Assembly (NCBI RefSeq): GCF_016785185.1
Contig: NZ_JAEKDY010000101.1
From: Heyndrickxia sporothermodurans
GTDB lineage: Bacteria; Bacillota; Bacilli; Bacillales; Bacillaceae_C
Length of the DNA: 12,948 nt
Reading direction: 5' to 3' (one strand)
The notes below the pieces were generated by a model, which was not told the origin of the DNA, did not search any database, and saw only the letters and a program-made list of their open reading frames with translations. The translations under genes and the position numbers were made by a program. Below are positions 1-7,600 of the stretch, one piece after another. Position 1 is the stretch's first letter. Each line of letters starts with the position of its first letter.

Positions 1-162
1 ACAGCAAAGGAAAATGGCCTAAACCCATATTATTACCTTCGCTATTTATTTGAGAAGTTACCTAACATTGATCTGACAGATAAAAATGCCCTGGATAAAG
101 TACTGCCTTGGTCAACAACACTTCCAATCGTTTGCATAGATTTTAAAAACTTACCTAAATAA
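1..162 (+). CDS. IS66-family transposase, C-terminal fragment (5' end outside window)
   Basis: This is the last 53 codons of an open frame that enters from the left edge and stops with TAA at 160-162. The peptide begins TAKENGLNPYYYLRYLFEKL and contains LDKVLPW near its end. This resembles the extreme C-terminus of IS66-family DDE transposases (TnpC), where a 'TAKENGLNPY..YL..LLE.LP' segment is followed by 'LLPW'. The frame is followed within 50 bases by a terminal inverted repeat of IS66 type, which supports the identification. The catalytic DDE residues lie upstream and cannot be seen, so whether the transposase is intact is unknown. The IS66 accessory genes (tnpA/tnpB) would also lie to the left. 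Confidence 0.85.
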   Translation, partial: TAKENGLNPYYYLRYLFEKLPNIDLTDKNALDKVLPWSTTLPIVCIDFKNLPK

Positions 163-210
163 TAACTCGATCCCCATCTGGTTGACAGGTGGGGATTATT
201 TTACGCTTAC
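1..210 (+). mobile_element. Right end of an IS66-family insertion sequence
   Basis: The region contains the transposase tail and ends with TTTTACGCTTAC at 199-210. Its reverse complement begins GTAAGCGTAAAA, the GTAA-type terminus of IS66-family elements. A stem-loop lies inside the end (TCCCCATCT at about 170-178 pairing with AGGTGGGGA at about 188-196). I place the junction at 210/211. IS66 elements normally make an 8-bp target duplication, which here would be ATACTAAA (211-218); the left end is outside the window, so this cannot be checked. The IS lies directly upstream of a pilus-like operon and may have displaced its promoter or upstream genes. Confidence 0.75.
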
Positions 211-220
211 ATACTAAATG

Positions 221-229
221 TGATACAAT
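221..229 (+). promoter_or_regulatory. Candidate extended -10 promoter for the pilus-like operon
   Basis: TGATACAAT fits an extended -10 (TGn followed by TACAAT, one mismatch from TATAAT). With 17-bp spacing the -35 position falls at 201-206, inside the IS66 terminus, and no good -35 is seen there. If the IS inserted with an 8-bp duplication at 211-218, it landed between the original -35 and -10. Transcription would start near 236, inside the palindrome at 230-265. This is inferred from sequence only. Confidence 0.4.
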
Positions 230-265
230 TTTATACATAAGTATTTCGAAATACTTATGTATAAA
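230..265. repeat. Perfect 36-bp palindrome (operator-like or mRNA hairpin)
   Basis: The left arm TTTATACATAAGTATTTC (230-247) is followed without a spacer by its exact reverse complement (248-265). There is no T-run after it, so it is not an ordinary intrinsic terminator. It overlaps the expected start point of the extended -10 promoter just upstream and precedes the ribosome binding site of the first pilus gene, a typical operator position. A 5' untranslated hairpin or a replication/partition site are alternatives. Confidence 0.7.
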
Positions 266-306
266 TCGCTTTGTGAAAGGGGTGATTCAGTATTACTATT
301 TCTATA

Positions 307-1185
307 GTGTTAAATATTTTAAGGTATGTCTTTTATCTGACGTTTCTATTCTTCGGGGCTTTTTCCTTATATGGTTTATTAACAACTAAAGAAGAACGAA
401 AAATATATAGATTAAAGATCCATAAACAAATAAATGACAGAAAAGACAAGCTGATAAAGAAAAATCGTGAATCCCGATTGCAGCAAAAGTTAAAGTCAAC
501 AGGAATAAAATCATTGACTGCATTGAGATTTCAAACCATTCGAACGATTTTAATATTAACCATAACTGCTTATTACATATTGGTTCCTTTAATTAATAAC
601 CATGATTTTAATATCAAAATACTTGCTATACCATCACTCTTGTTTATCATGACAGAGCCGACAGTAAAGTTTTCTCTAGTATCTATACTTATAGAAATGT
701 TGAACAACAGAAGAAAAAAGAAAAAAATTGTAGAAGTATTTACCTTATTTGACTTGTTGAAAGCAGATTTATATTCTTTGAAATCCTCACAACAAGTTAA
801 TATTTACAGTATTTTGAGAGAGTCTAATTCAATGTTTCAACATATTAATGGAACTATTTCAAGACTTTTATCTTTGTGGAAAACGTCACCTGAAAAAGCT
901 AAGGAAGTTCTACATGAGGAAATTGGTGGAGAAAGCACAAAAATACTTGGTGAAATTATCTATAAATTAGATAAAACATCAAAAGAAGAAGCTTTAAGTA
1001 TTATAGAAACTGAATCTAGTGTATTTTCATTCAGCTATTATGAAAATGAATTACAAAATAGTGGTAAACAGAAAACTTTTCTTTATGGATTTTTTACACT
1101 AACAAGTGTATTGATCATAGCGTGGTTAGTTATGTATGTATTTTCAATGTTTAATGATAGTTTTGCCAATAATAATGTTTTATAA
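307..1185 (+). CDS. TadC/GspF-like membrane platform protein
   Basis: This 292-aa protein has the topology of type II secretion F / TadB-TadC platform proteins. There is one N-terminal membrane helix (about 4-25), a basic linker, two hydrophobic segments (about 79-97 and 103-118), a helical cytosolic stretch (about 140-245, the GspF-like part) and a C-terminal membrane helix (about 257-279). Such proteins sit under the assembly ATPase and feed pilin subunits into a fibre. The assignment rests on topology plus the pilin-like genes directly downstream; the sequence is divergent. The start is uncertain. GTG at 307 has no well-spaced ribosome binding site, whereas AAGGGGTG at 278-285 is 6 nt upstream of an in-frame ATT codon at 292, which would be a rare AUU start. 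The next gene begins 17 nt after the stop. No assembly ATPase is in the window. Confidence 0.6.
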   Translation: MLNILRYVFYLTFLFFGAFSLYGLLTTKEERKIYRLKIHKQINDRKDKLIKKNRESRLQQKLKSTGIKSLTALRFQTIRTILILTITAYYILVPLINNHDFNIKILAIPSLLFIMTEPTVKFSLVSILIEMLNNRRKKKKIVEVFTLFDLLKADLYSLKSSQQVNIYSILRESNSMFQHINGTISRLLSLWKTSPEKAKEVLHEEIGGESTKILGEIIYKLDKTSKEEALSIIETESSVFSFSYYENELQNSGKQKTFLYGFFTLTSVLIIAWLVMYVFSMFNDSFANNNVL

Positions 1186-1202
1186 AGGAGAGAATTGAAA
1201 AA

Positions 1203-1352
1203 ATGGAAGGCATAATGACAAAAATCTTATTAATCGTAGCAAGTATTTTCTTATTCGTAGTTGTAATTGTAGGGGTTATCCAACCTTCAATCGAAGGTAA
1301 AGGAAACGATGTAAAAACATCAATCGATGGAACTAAATTAAAAAATAATTAA
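1203..1352 (+). CDS. Small pilin-like membrane peptide, copy 1
   Basis: This 49-aa peptide begins MEGIMTKILLIVASIFLF, with a hydrophobic helix at about 8-27, then a short polar tail with VKTSIDGTKLKNN. GGAGAG at 1187-1192 lies upstream of the ATG. The layout (a few residues, then a hydrophobic helix, then a short hydrophilic tail) and the position between a TadC-like and a TadE-like gene suggest a Flp-type pilin subunit. The glycine at position 3 could be a prepilin cleavage site, but the classical glutamate at +5 and the tyrosine after it are missing, so processing is uncertain. Copy 2 follows 28 nt downstream and is nearly identical up to residue 30. It is too short for many gene callers. 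Confidence 0.6.
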   Translation: MEGIMTKILLIVASIFLFVVVIVGVIQPSIEGKGNDVKTSIDGTKLKNN

Positions 1353-1380
1353 ATTTACTTAAAAGGGAGAGAATTAAAAA

Positions 1381-1524
1381 ATGGAAGGCATAATGACAAA
1401 AATCTTATTAATCGTAGCAAGTATTTTCTTATTCGTGGTTGTAATTGTAGGGGTTATCCAACCTTCAATTTCAGATAAAGGTAATAGTGTAAAAACATCA
1501 ATCGATGGAACTAAGTTGAAGTAA
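1381..1524 (+). CDS. Small pilin-like membrane peptide, copy 2
   Basis: This 47-aa paralogue of the preceding gene has the same first 30 residues (through VGVIQPSI) and the same VKTSIDGTKLK end. It differs only in a six-residue stretch (SDKGNS instead of EGKGND) and lacks the final NN. It has its own AAGGGAGAG ribosome binding site. The near identity at DNA level, including the leader, points to a recent 178-bp tandem duplication. A major pilin present in two copies, or a heteropolymer of two subunits, would both fit. A stable hairpin follows 20 nt after the stop. Confidence 0.6.
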   Translation: MEGIMTKILLIVASIFLFVVVIVGVIQPSISDKGNSVKTSIDGTKLK

Positions 1525-1535
1525 AAAGTAAATGA

Positions 1536-1582
1536 AAAGGAGATAGCCATTGAGTAACCTCAATGGCTTAAATTCTATTTAA
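1536..1582 (+). promoter_or_regulatory. Intercistronic hairpin with possible 10-codon leader ORF
   Basis: AGCCATTGAG (1545-1554) pairs exactly with CTCAATGGCT (1559-1568) across a 4-nt loop. No T-run follows, so it is more likely an mRNA-stability element or attenuator below the pilin genes than a full terminator. A strong AAAAGGAGA (1535-1543) precedes TTG at 1550, which opens a frame reading MSNLNGLNSI and stopping at 1580-1582, overlapping the AAGGAG of the next gene. Translation of this mini-ORF would melt the hairpin and could couple to the next gene. The coding status is speculative. Confidence 0.45.
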
Positions 1583-1594
1583 GGAGTGAAAAGA

Positions 1595-1975
1595 ATGGAT
1601 CACATTCTTACATATATTTTGTTATTACCATTAATTCTTTGGTCAATATTTCAAGCACCACTTTACAATAATGCAGCAATGGTTGAAGAATCACTTAAAT
1701 TAGCAATTTATGAAGGTCAAAAAGAAGCTAGTTTAAAAGGAAAATATGATGCGAATATTTACAAGGAAATGAGGGATTATTTAGTGAATACACACAATTA
1801 CAAAGCAGATTCTATTAATATAAAAGGTACTGAAACCCTTACTCCAAGAGGTGGAAAGATGACTATTGAAGTGACTGTTCCTAAGCCAGTTGTAACTGTA
1901 ATGGATATTTTTAAAGTTGATACGTCTGAACCGTTTAAAGTGAAAAAAACTATTCTAAGTGAACGTATAAATTGA
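1595..1975 (+). CDS. TadE-like pseudopilin
   Basis: This 126-aa protein has one N-terminal hydrophobic helix (about 4-22, LTYILLLPLILWSIFQAP), then an alpha-helical and beta-rich exported domain ending IKGTETLTPRGGKMTIEV and later beta strands. This is the architecture of TadE/TadF minor pseudopilins, which prime or anchor Tad-type pili. The ATG at 1595 was chosen over an in-frame GTG at 1586 because AAGGAG (1581-1586) is 8 nt upstream of it and the GTG lies within that site. The next gene starts 13 nt after its stop. The identification rests on architecture and neighbours, not a diagnostic motif. Confidence 0.55.
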   Translation: MDHILTYILLLPLILWSIFQAPLYNNAAMVEESLKLAIYEGQKEASLKGKYDANIYKEMRDYLVNTHNYKADSINIKGTETLTPRGGKMTIEVTVPKPVVTVMDIFKVDTSEPFKVKKTILSERIN

Positions 1976-1988
1976 TAGTGGTGATGAA

Positions 1989-2900
1989 ATGGATTACTTA
2001 ATAAAAATCATTTTTGTTGTTTTAATAGCAGTTTATGGTTTAGTCATGAATATGAATCTATCAACAAGTGCAAGATCAACTAAATATCTAAAAGAAGATC
2101 TTGAAATTGCAGTACATGATGCTGCATTGTTTCAAGACCAACAAAAATTAGCTAATGGTGAGTTTGTTTTTGATAAAAATAAGGCAGAGCAGGAATTTAA
2201 AAATAGCTTTAAACAGAATACTGGTTTAACAGATTCAGAGTTTAAAATTATTGAATTTAAAATTTTTGATCAATCTAATAGTACGTTTCCAGTAACCTAC
2301 AAGGCAACTAATGTTAAATTTGAAGATGTATTTTCAAGTCCTACAATAGTAGCAGTAATTGAAACCACAGTAAACAAGTACTTTACTGGTGGATATTCCG
2401 AAGAAACAGTTAGAAGGGTTGCATCATATTCCTATAAAGTAAATTTAGATCAAAGCGTTGATACTACAACAAGTATTATAGAGGGGCTTAAGACAAATGA
2501 AAAAGGGCTTGTGTGGGCTGTTCCCTTTACCAAAAATATTACTTCGCAATTTTCGCCTGATAGAGTACATCCGATAACTGGAAGAGTCGAATCTCATAAA
2601 GGAATAGATATATCAGCAAGTGGTGTTGAAAATCAACCTGCTGTGGCTGTTAGGGATGGAAAGATCGCATATGCAGGAGTTATAAATGGATATGGAAATA
2701 TTGTTATTGTAGATCATGGAAATGGTTTTGAAACAAGATATGCTCACTTAAACTCTATTAAAGTTACTACTAATCAAAAAGTTAAAACTGGACAAGTGGT
2801 TGGTTTAATAGGTTCTACTGGTGATTCAACAGGACCACATTTGCATTTTGAAACACGAGTTAATGGAGTACCAATTGACCCTTTAAACTTTTATAAATAA
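1989..2900 (+). CDS. Pseudopilin-like protein fused to M23 (LytM-type) peptidase
   Basis: This 303-aa protein has two parts. Residues 1-22 form an N-terminal membrane helix and about 23-165 an exported region resembling a TadE/TadF pseudopilin. Residues about 175-303 are a complete M23 metallopeptidase domain. The zinc ligands are visible as H203 and D207 (HKGID) and H286 of GPHLHFE; H253 (YAHL) and H284 are the expected catalytic histidines. M23 enzymes cut peptide cross-links in peptidoglycan. Tethering this domain to a pilus-type membrane protein would let the machine open a local hole in the thick Gram-positive wall, much as VirB1- or CwlT-like hydrolases serve conjugation systems. It has a GGTGATG-type ribosome binding site and is tightly linked to the TadE-like gene. 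The peptidase call is secure; the pseudopilin part is inferred. Confidence 0.85.
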   Translation: MDYLIKIIFVVLIAVYGLVMNMNLSTSARSTKYLKEDLEIAVHDAALFQDQQKLANGEFVFDKNKAEQEFKNSFKQNTGLTDSEFKIIEFKIFDQSNSTFPVTYKATNVKFEDVFSSPTIVAVIETTVNKYFTGGYSEETVRRVASYSYKVNLDQSVDTTTSIIEGLKTNEKGLVWAVPFTKNITSQFSPDRVHPITGRVESHKGIDISASGVENQPAVAVRDGKIAYAGVINGYGNIVIVDHGNGFETRYAHLNSIKVTTNQKVKTGQVVGLIGSTGDSTGPHLHFETRVNGVPIDPLNFYK

Positions 2901-2949
2901 TTGTATTTTTTTTTATACAAATATGGTTTTATTTTAAAACATAACATAG

Positions 2950-2955
2950 TATAAT
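2950..2955 (+). promoter_or_regulatory. Candidate -10 element upstream of the SH3 protein
   Basis: A perfect TATAAT lies 40 nt before the start codon at 2995, in a very AT-rich 94-bp gap. No consensus -35 is present at 17 bp; the hexamer there is TTTTAT. A short T-rich hairpin (TTGTAT ... ATACAA, about 2901-2920) separates it from the previous gene. The three exported proteins may therefore have their own transcript. Confidence 0.4.
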
Positions 2956-2994
2956 ATACTTAGATGAAAAATAAGAACATAGGAGAGTGGGAGT

Positions 2995-4134
2995 ATGAAA
3001 AAAATATTTAAAGGTGTATTGATAGCAGTTGCTAGTTTCAGTTTGGCACTACCAAGTTTTGCTCACGCAGAGGAATCAACAAGAGTGAAATGCGAAATGA
3101 CAATTGAGTCAGGTAAACATACTCAATCAGAACCTGCACAAGCAAATAATGAATGTAAAGATTTAATTTATGGTTATTACGCAAAGAATGTAAACACATT
3201 TAATATATTTGGAATGGTAGATCAAAAGGTAACATATTCAGGTCAGAAATTTATTATGTCTGTATTCTCCGATAAATATGCAGAAGCTGAATTGACAGTA
3301 TACACTAAAAAAACTGAAACAAATAAACCAGAACCCATAAAAGTTCTTTACAAAGTAAGAGTGACAAAAAATAAATCAGCTATTCATTCAAGTAATAGTG
3401 AGGAATCTACAACCGTCAAAAAACTAAATACTAATGATGTGGTTGAGGTAGTCCAATTAAAAGATGGTTGGTACAAGATAAAAAATGGAAAAGGCTATGC
3501 ATGGATCTACAATAAATATGTTTCTAAGAATTTAACACCACAAGTCCTTTACAAAGTAAGAGTGACAAAAAATAAATCAGCTATTCATACAAGTAATAGT
3601 GGAAAATCTAAGACTATCAAAAAACTAAATACTAATGATGTCATTAGTGTAGTTCAGTCAAAGGGTGATTGGTATAAATTAAAAAATGGAAAAGGCTATG
3701 CATGGATCTACAATAAATATGTTTCTAAAAATTTAACACCACAAGTCCTTTATAAAGTAAGAGTGACAAAAAACAAATCAGCAATTCATACAAGTAATAG
3801 TGGAAAATCTAAGACTATCAAAAAACTAAATACTAATGATGTCATTAGTGTAGTTCAGTCAAAGGCTAATTGGTATAAATTGAAAAATGGAAAAGGTTAT
3901 GCATGGATCTACAATAAATATGTTTCTAAAAATTTAACACCACAAGTTATTTATAAAGGGAAAGTAACTACAAAATCATTAATTATTCGAAGTTCTAATA
4001 CTACAAAATCTAAAAAAATTGGAACTCTAAAGAAAAATGCTAAAGTACAGATTGTTCAATCTAAAAGTGGTTGGTACAAAATAAAAAAAGGAAAAGGCTA
4101 TGGTTGGGTTTCGAGTAAATATGTAAAAAAATAA
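2995..4134 (+). CDS. Secreted protein with four bacterial SH3 repeats
   Basis: This 379-aa protein starts with a signal peptide (MKKIFKGVLIAVASFSLALP..., cleavage expected after AHA at about residue 25). Residues about 29-105 form a domain with two cysteines (C33 and C53), probably disulphide-bonded, that is shared with the next gene. Then come four SH3b-like repeats of 67 residues at 117-183, 184-250, 251-317 and 318-379, each with a GWYKIKNGKGYAWIYNKYV-type core. Bacterial SH3 domains usually bind peptidoglycan peptides, so this is probably a wall-associated factor. Repeats 2 and 3 are almost identical in DNA (201-bp period), a sign of recent expansion. The start has AGGAG and GGGAG sites upstream. 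No enzyme domain is visible. Confidence 0.8.
   Translation: MKKIFKGVLIAVASFSLALPSFAHAEESTRVKCEMTIESGKHTQSEPAQANNECKDLIYGYYAKNVNTFNIFGMVDQKVTYSGQKFIMSVFSDKYAEAELTVYTKKTETNKPEPIKVLYKVRVTKNKSAIHSSNSEESTTVKKLNTNDVVEVVQLKDGWYKIKNGKGYAWIYNKYVSKNLTPQVLYKVRVTKNKSAIHTSNSGKSKTIKKLNTNDVISVVQSKGDWYKLKNGKGYAWIYNKYVSKNLTPQVLYKVRVTKNKSAIHTSNSGKSKTIKKLNTNDVISVVQSKANWYKLKNGKGYAWIYNKYVSKNLTPQVIYKGKVTTKSLIIRSSNTTKSKKIGTLKKNAKVQIVQSKSGWYKIKKGKGYGWVSSKYVKK
3343..4131 (+). repeat. Four tandem SH3 coding repeats, 201-bp period
   Basis: Repeat boundaries fall at about 3343, 3544, 3745 and 3946. The first three share long exact stretches in the codons for the KVRVTKNKSAIH and GKGYAWIYNKYVSKNLTPQ segments. The fourth is diverged and slightly shorter. 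Slippage or recombination could change the number of copies without breaking the frame. Confidence 0.85.
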
Positions 4135-4174
4135 AAACCATTTAATAAAAGTTTTTTTGGGAGTGTATTATGAA

Positions 4175-4639
4175 TTGAAAAAAACGCCAATCTATTTCCT
4201 AACTATTTTTCTTTTGTTAGGAATTTTTCAACCGATGATTACAAATGCTCAAGAACCTCAAAGAGCAAAATGTCACATGACGATTGTGGCTGATAAACAT
4301 AATGAAGATCACCCTGCAACGGCAAGTGCAGAATGTAAGAAGTTAATTTTTGGTTATTATGCAAAGAATGTCAACACATTTAATATAACAGGTATGGCAG
4401 AGCAAGAAGTAAAACACAATGGACAAAAATTTATTATATCAGTTTTTTCAAACAAGTATGCGGAAGCTGAACTAACAGTATATACAAAACAACATGAGGT
4501 TGGGAAAATAAAAACAAATGCTGACACATCAAGTGATGAACCAAACACTACTAAAATTTTCCTATGTATTTTTTTATTAATTGGTATTTTGGGAGGTTTT
4601 GTTTGGTATAGAAAAAGGAGATACAATGAAAAAAAGTAA
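4175..4639 (+). CDS. Membrane-anchored paralogue of the SH3 protein's N-terminal domain
   Basis: This protein of about 154 aa starts with a signal peptide (KKTPIYFLTIFLLLGIFQPM, cleavage near NAQ). It carries one copy of the two-cysteine domain of the preceding gene; by my hand alignment 53 of 77 residues match, including GYYAKNVNTFNI and YAEAELTVYTK. It ends with a membrane helix (about IFLCIFLLIGILGGFVWY) and a basic RKRRYNEKK tail, so it is held on the outer face of the membrane. I chose TTG at 4175 because it places KK at residues 2-3 as in normal signal peptides and lies 11 nt after GGGAG. In-frame TTG at 4157 and GTG at 4163 are alternatives. The 3' end overlaps the next gene by 14 nt, implying coupling. 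The domain family is not one I recognise. Confidence 0.7.
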   Translation: MKKTPIYFLTIFLLLGIFQPMITNAQEPQRAKCHMTIVADKHNEDHPATASAECKKLIFGYYAKNVNTFNITGMAEQEVKHNGQKFIISVFSNKYAEAELTVYTKQHEVGKIKTNADTSSDEPNTTKIFLCIFLLIGILGGFVWYRKRRYNEKK

Positions 4640-7600
4640 AATATTATTTTTATTAACCTTATTACTTTTAACCTTGACTTTGTTTGATAATTATAGTAGT
4701 AAAGCAGCTACTGGTGATGAAAATATTTATAGTATCCCATCTAGTGTGAAAAATGATTGGAATAAGGTTTGGGGTGGTAAAAGCTTTTCAATGACTAGTG
4801 GAAAAGACTTAGTTTATGATATTTATGACAATAAATATATGGAGGATGGTTATACAATAACCACAAGAGATTTTGGTAAAGGGGAACAAAAATATCTTCG
4901 TTTTAGGGGTTGGGCTGTTTTGTTTGGTTATAAAAAGCATACCCCCACAAACCAAGATACATTTATAGTCGCCCATAAAGTATCAGGTAGTGGAATTGGA
5001 ACACAAAAGATATATAAAGCTGTTCAGAAGGGATTAAATGCAACGGAAGATCTTGAATTTAATAATCAAGGATCAGGAGTTTGGAATGAATGTCCTGCAA
5101 GTGCTACTAATAAGCGTAATGATGAGTGTAATATGAGGTACGAAGATACAAGTTTCGATGCGTATCTACCCTTAGATGAACTATTTAAAAATAAATATGA
5201 AAAAGCTTCTTGGAAACTGGTTTTGGTTAAAAAAGTAAGCAGCAATATTGTTTATACTCCATTGATTTTTCCTTTTGAATTTGATGATCGAAACTATAAT
5301 GGTGGAAAAATTTCATTATCAAGTGGTTTTAATGCAAAAACCTTACGAATGAATTCAGAACAAGTCTTGAGAAGAAGTAAACCCAGAGAATCGGCTTCTT
5401 CCGTAACTGATGATTTAGGAAGCGATAGATACTTTACTCAAAACCAAGATTACACAAATGTAGATTCGGATGAATCTCAAACCGCGGTATGGTATGGTGT
5501 AAGAAGCCCAAAAGATAAAAATAAAACTAAATGGGCTGCTACTTCCTATTGGACTTTCAGGGGGGATCAAGGTTCACTTTCTTATGAACCACCTAACAGA
5601 CCACCTGTAGCAGAATTTTCGACCAGTCCATCAAAAATATACAATGATACAACAATTACATTTAATAATACATCAAGTGATCCTGATAAGGATAAACTTA
5701 CATATAAGTGGCAAATTAAACCACAAGGTACATCTGATTCAAATTATACGACTTTTTCAACAAGTAAATCACCTACAAAAAAATTAGCAAAGGGAAATTA
5801 TACAGTACAATTGACTGTTTCTGATGGGAAAGCTACTAATAGTGTAAAACACGCAGTAATTGTGAGTAATAGACCTCCAGTGGCAGCGTTTAATACAACA
5901 CCGACAAGTGATATTTATTACAACACAAAAATAACCTTTAATAATACGTCAAGTGATCCTGATAAAGATAAATTAACATATAAGTGGGAAATAAAACCTC
6001 GTTATACTGCTGATTCAGAATATACGACTTTTTCAACAAGTTTAACACCAACAAAGATATTACCGAAAGGGGAATATACTGTCCAACTAACGGTTTCTGA
6101 TGGAGTCGATAGTAATAGTTATAAACGTGCTGTTATCGTAAATAATTCACCACCAGTGGCAGCATTTACGTATAGTCCTACAACAGTATATAACGATACC
6201 ACTGTTACATTTACCAATGGGTCAAGTGATCCTGATAAAGATAAATTAACGTACAAATGGGAATATCAAGAGCCGAATTCAACAGCATGGACACAGTTTT
6301 CTACAACGACAAGTCCAACTAAGGTGCTGAACAAAAAAGGTGATTGGAATATTCGTTTGACTGCGAATGATGGAGAAGCAAGTACTTCTATTACCAAAAA
6401 AATCACTGTAGGGAATCGCCCACCAGTGGCAGCATTTACGTATAGTCCTACAACGGTTTACAATGACACAACCGTTACATTTACGAATGGATCAAGCGAT
6501 CCTGATAAAGATAAATTAACGTACAAATGGGAATATCAAGAGCCGAATTCAACGGCATGGACACAGTTTTCTACAACGACAAGTCCAACTAAGGTGCTGA
6601 ACAAAAAAGGTGATTGGAATATTCGCTTAACTGTTAATGATGGAACAACAAGTACTTCTATTACGAAAAAGATCACTGTGGGAAATCGCCCACCAGTGGC
6701 AGCATTTACGTATAGTCCTACAACAGTTTATAACGATACCACTGTTACATTTACCAATGGGTCAAGTGATCCTGATAAAGATAAATTAACGTATCAATGG
6801 GAGTACCAAGAACCGAACTCAACAACATGGACACAGTTTTCTACAACGACAAGTCCTACCAAAGTATTGAATAAAAAAGGTGATTGGAATATTCGTTTGA
6901 CTGTTAATGATGGAACAACAAGTACTTCTGTTACGAAAAAGATCACTGTAGGGAATCGCCCACCAGTGGCAGCATTTACGTATAGTCCTACAACAGTTTA
7001 CAATGATACAAAAGTAACGTTTACGAATGGATCAAGTGATCCTGATAAAGATAAATTAACGTATCAATGGGAGTACCAAGAACCGAATTCAACAGCATGG
7101 ACACAGTTTTCTACAGGTGTAAGTCCTACCAAAGTATTGAATAAAAAAGGTGATTGGAATATTCGTTTGACTGTTAATGATGGAACAACAAGTACTTCTA
7201 TTACGAAAAAAATTACTGTAGAAAATCGTACTCCATCTGTAACTTTAAGCTATGCTCCAAATCCGTTATACGAAGGGGATAATGTAACACTAACTGCAAC
7301 TGTAATTGACCCTGATAAGGATAAACTTACAGTTATAATTGAAGAAAATATTAATGGACAATGGAAACAATTAAAACAGCAAAATAATGTTGTATCAGGT
7401 GGAAATGTTATTCATAGCATGACTGTTAGTTATCGTGATTATTCAATTCGTGCAAGAGCGATAGATCCTGATAATGCAACTGGAACAGCAACACTTAGCT
7501 TTTCAGTAAATCCTTTAAAAATAGATGGTTTTGTCAAACATACTCCAAAGTGGGAAGAAATTCATAATCAGAAAAAACATCCTACTAGTTATTTTTATTC

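Larger units (their letters stand above)
1185..1524 (+). repeat. Tandem duplication of the pilin-like gene (178-bp period)
   Basis: The ribosome binding site, start and first about 30 codons at about 1190-1290 recur at about 1368-1468 with only a few base differences (for example GTAGTT versus GTGGTT in the helix codons). The 3' coding parts are also alike around a short variable stretch. This is the signature of a recent unequal duplication with sequence drift restricted to the tail. Confidence 0.8.

Noticed and set aside
182..187. Perfect TTGACA that could be an outward -35 at the IS66 end
   Set aside because: No -10 lies 16-19 bp downstream; the nearest good -10 (224-229) is 36 bp away. 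The hexamer is part of the loop of the IS end hairpin.
189..389. Open frame of 66 codons overlapping the IS end and the start of the TadC-like gene
   Set aside because: It runs through the IS terminal repeat and the palindrome, has no ribosome binding site and overlaps a better-supported gene in another frame.
4581..4625. Upstream in-frame extension of the PKD protein
   Set aside because: The ATG at 4626 has a well-spaced AAAAGGAGA and gives a proper signal peptide; the longer form would put extra residues before it and has no ribosome binding site.
3343..7223. Regular repeats as a possible CRISPR array
   Set aside because: The 201-bp and 270-bp periods are in-frame coding repeats of SH3 and PKD domains, with no short repeat-spacer structure.
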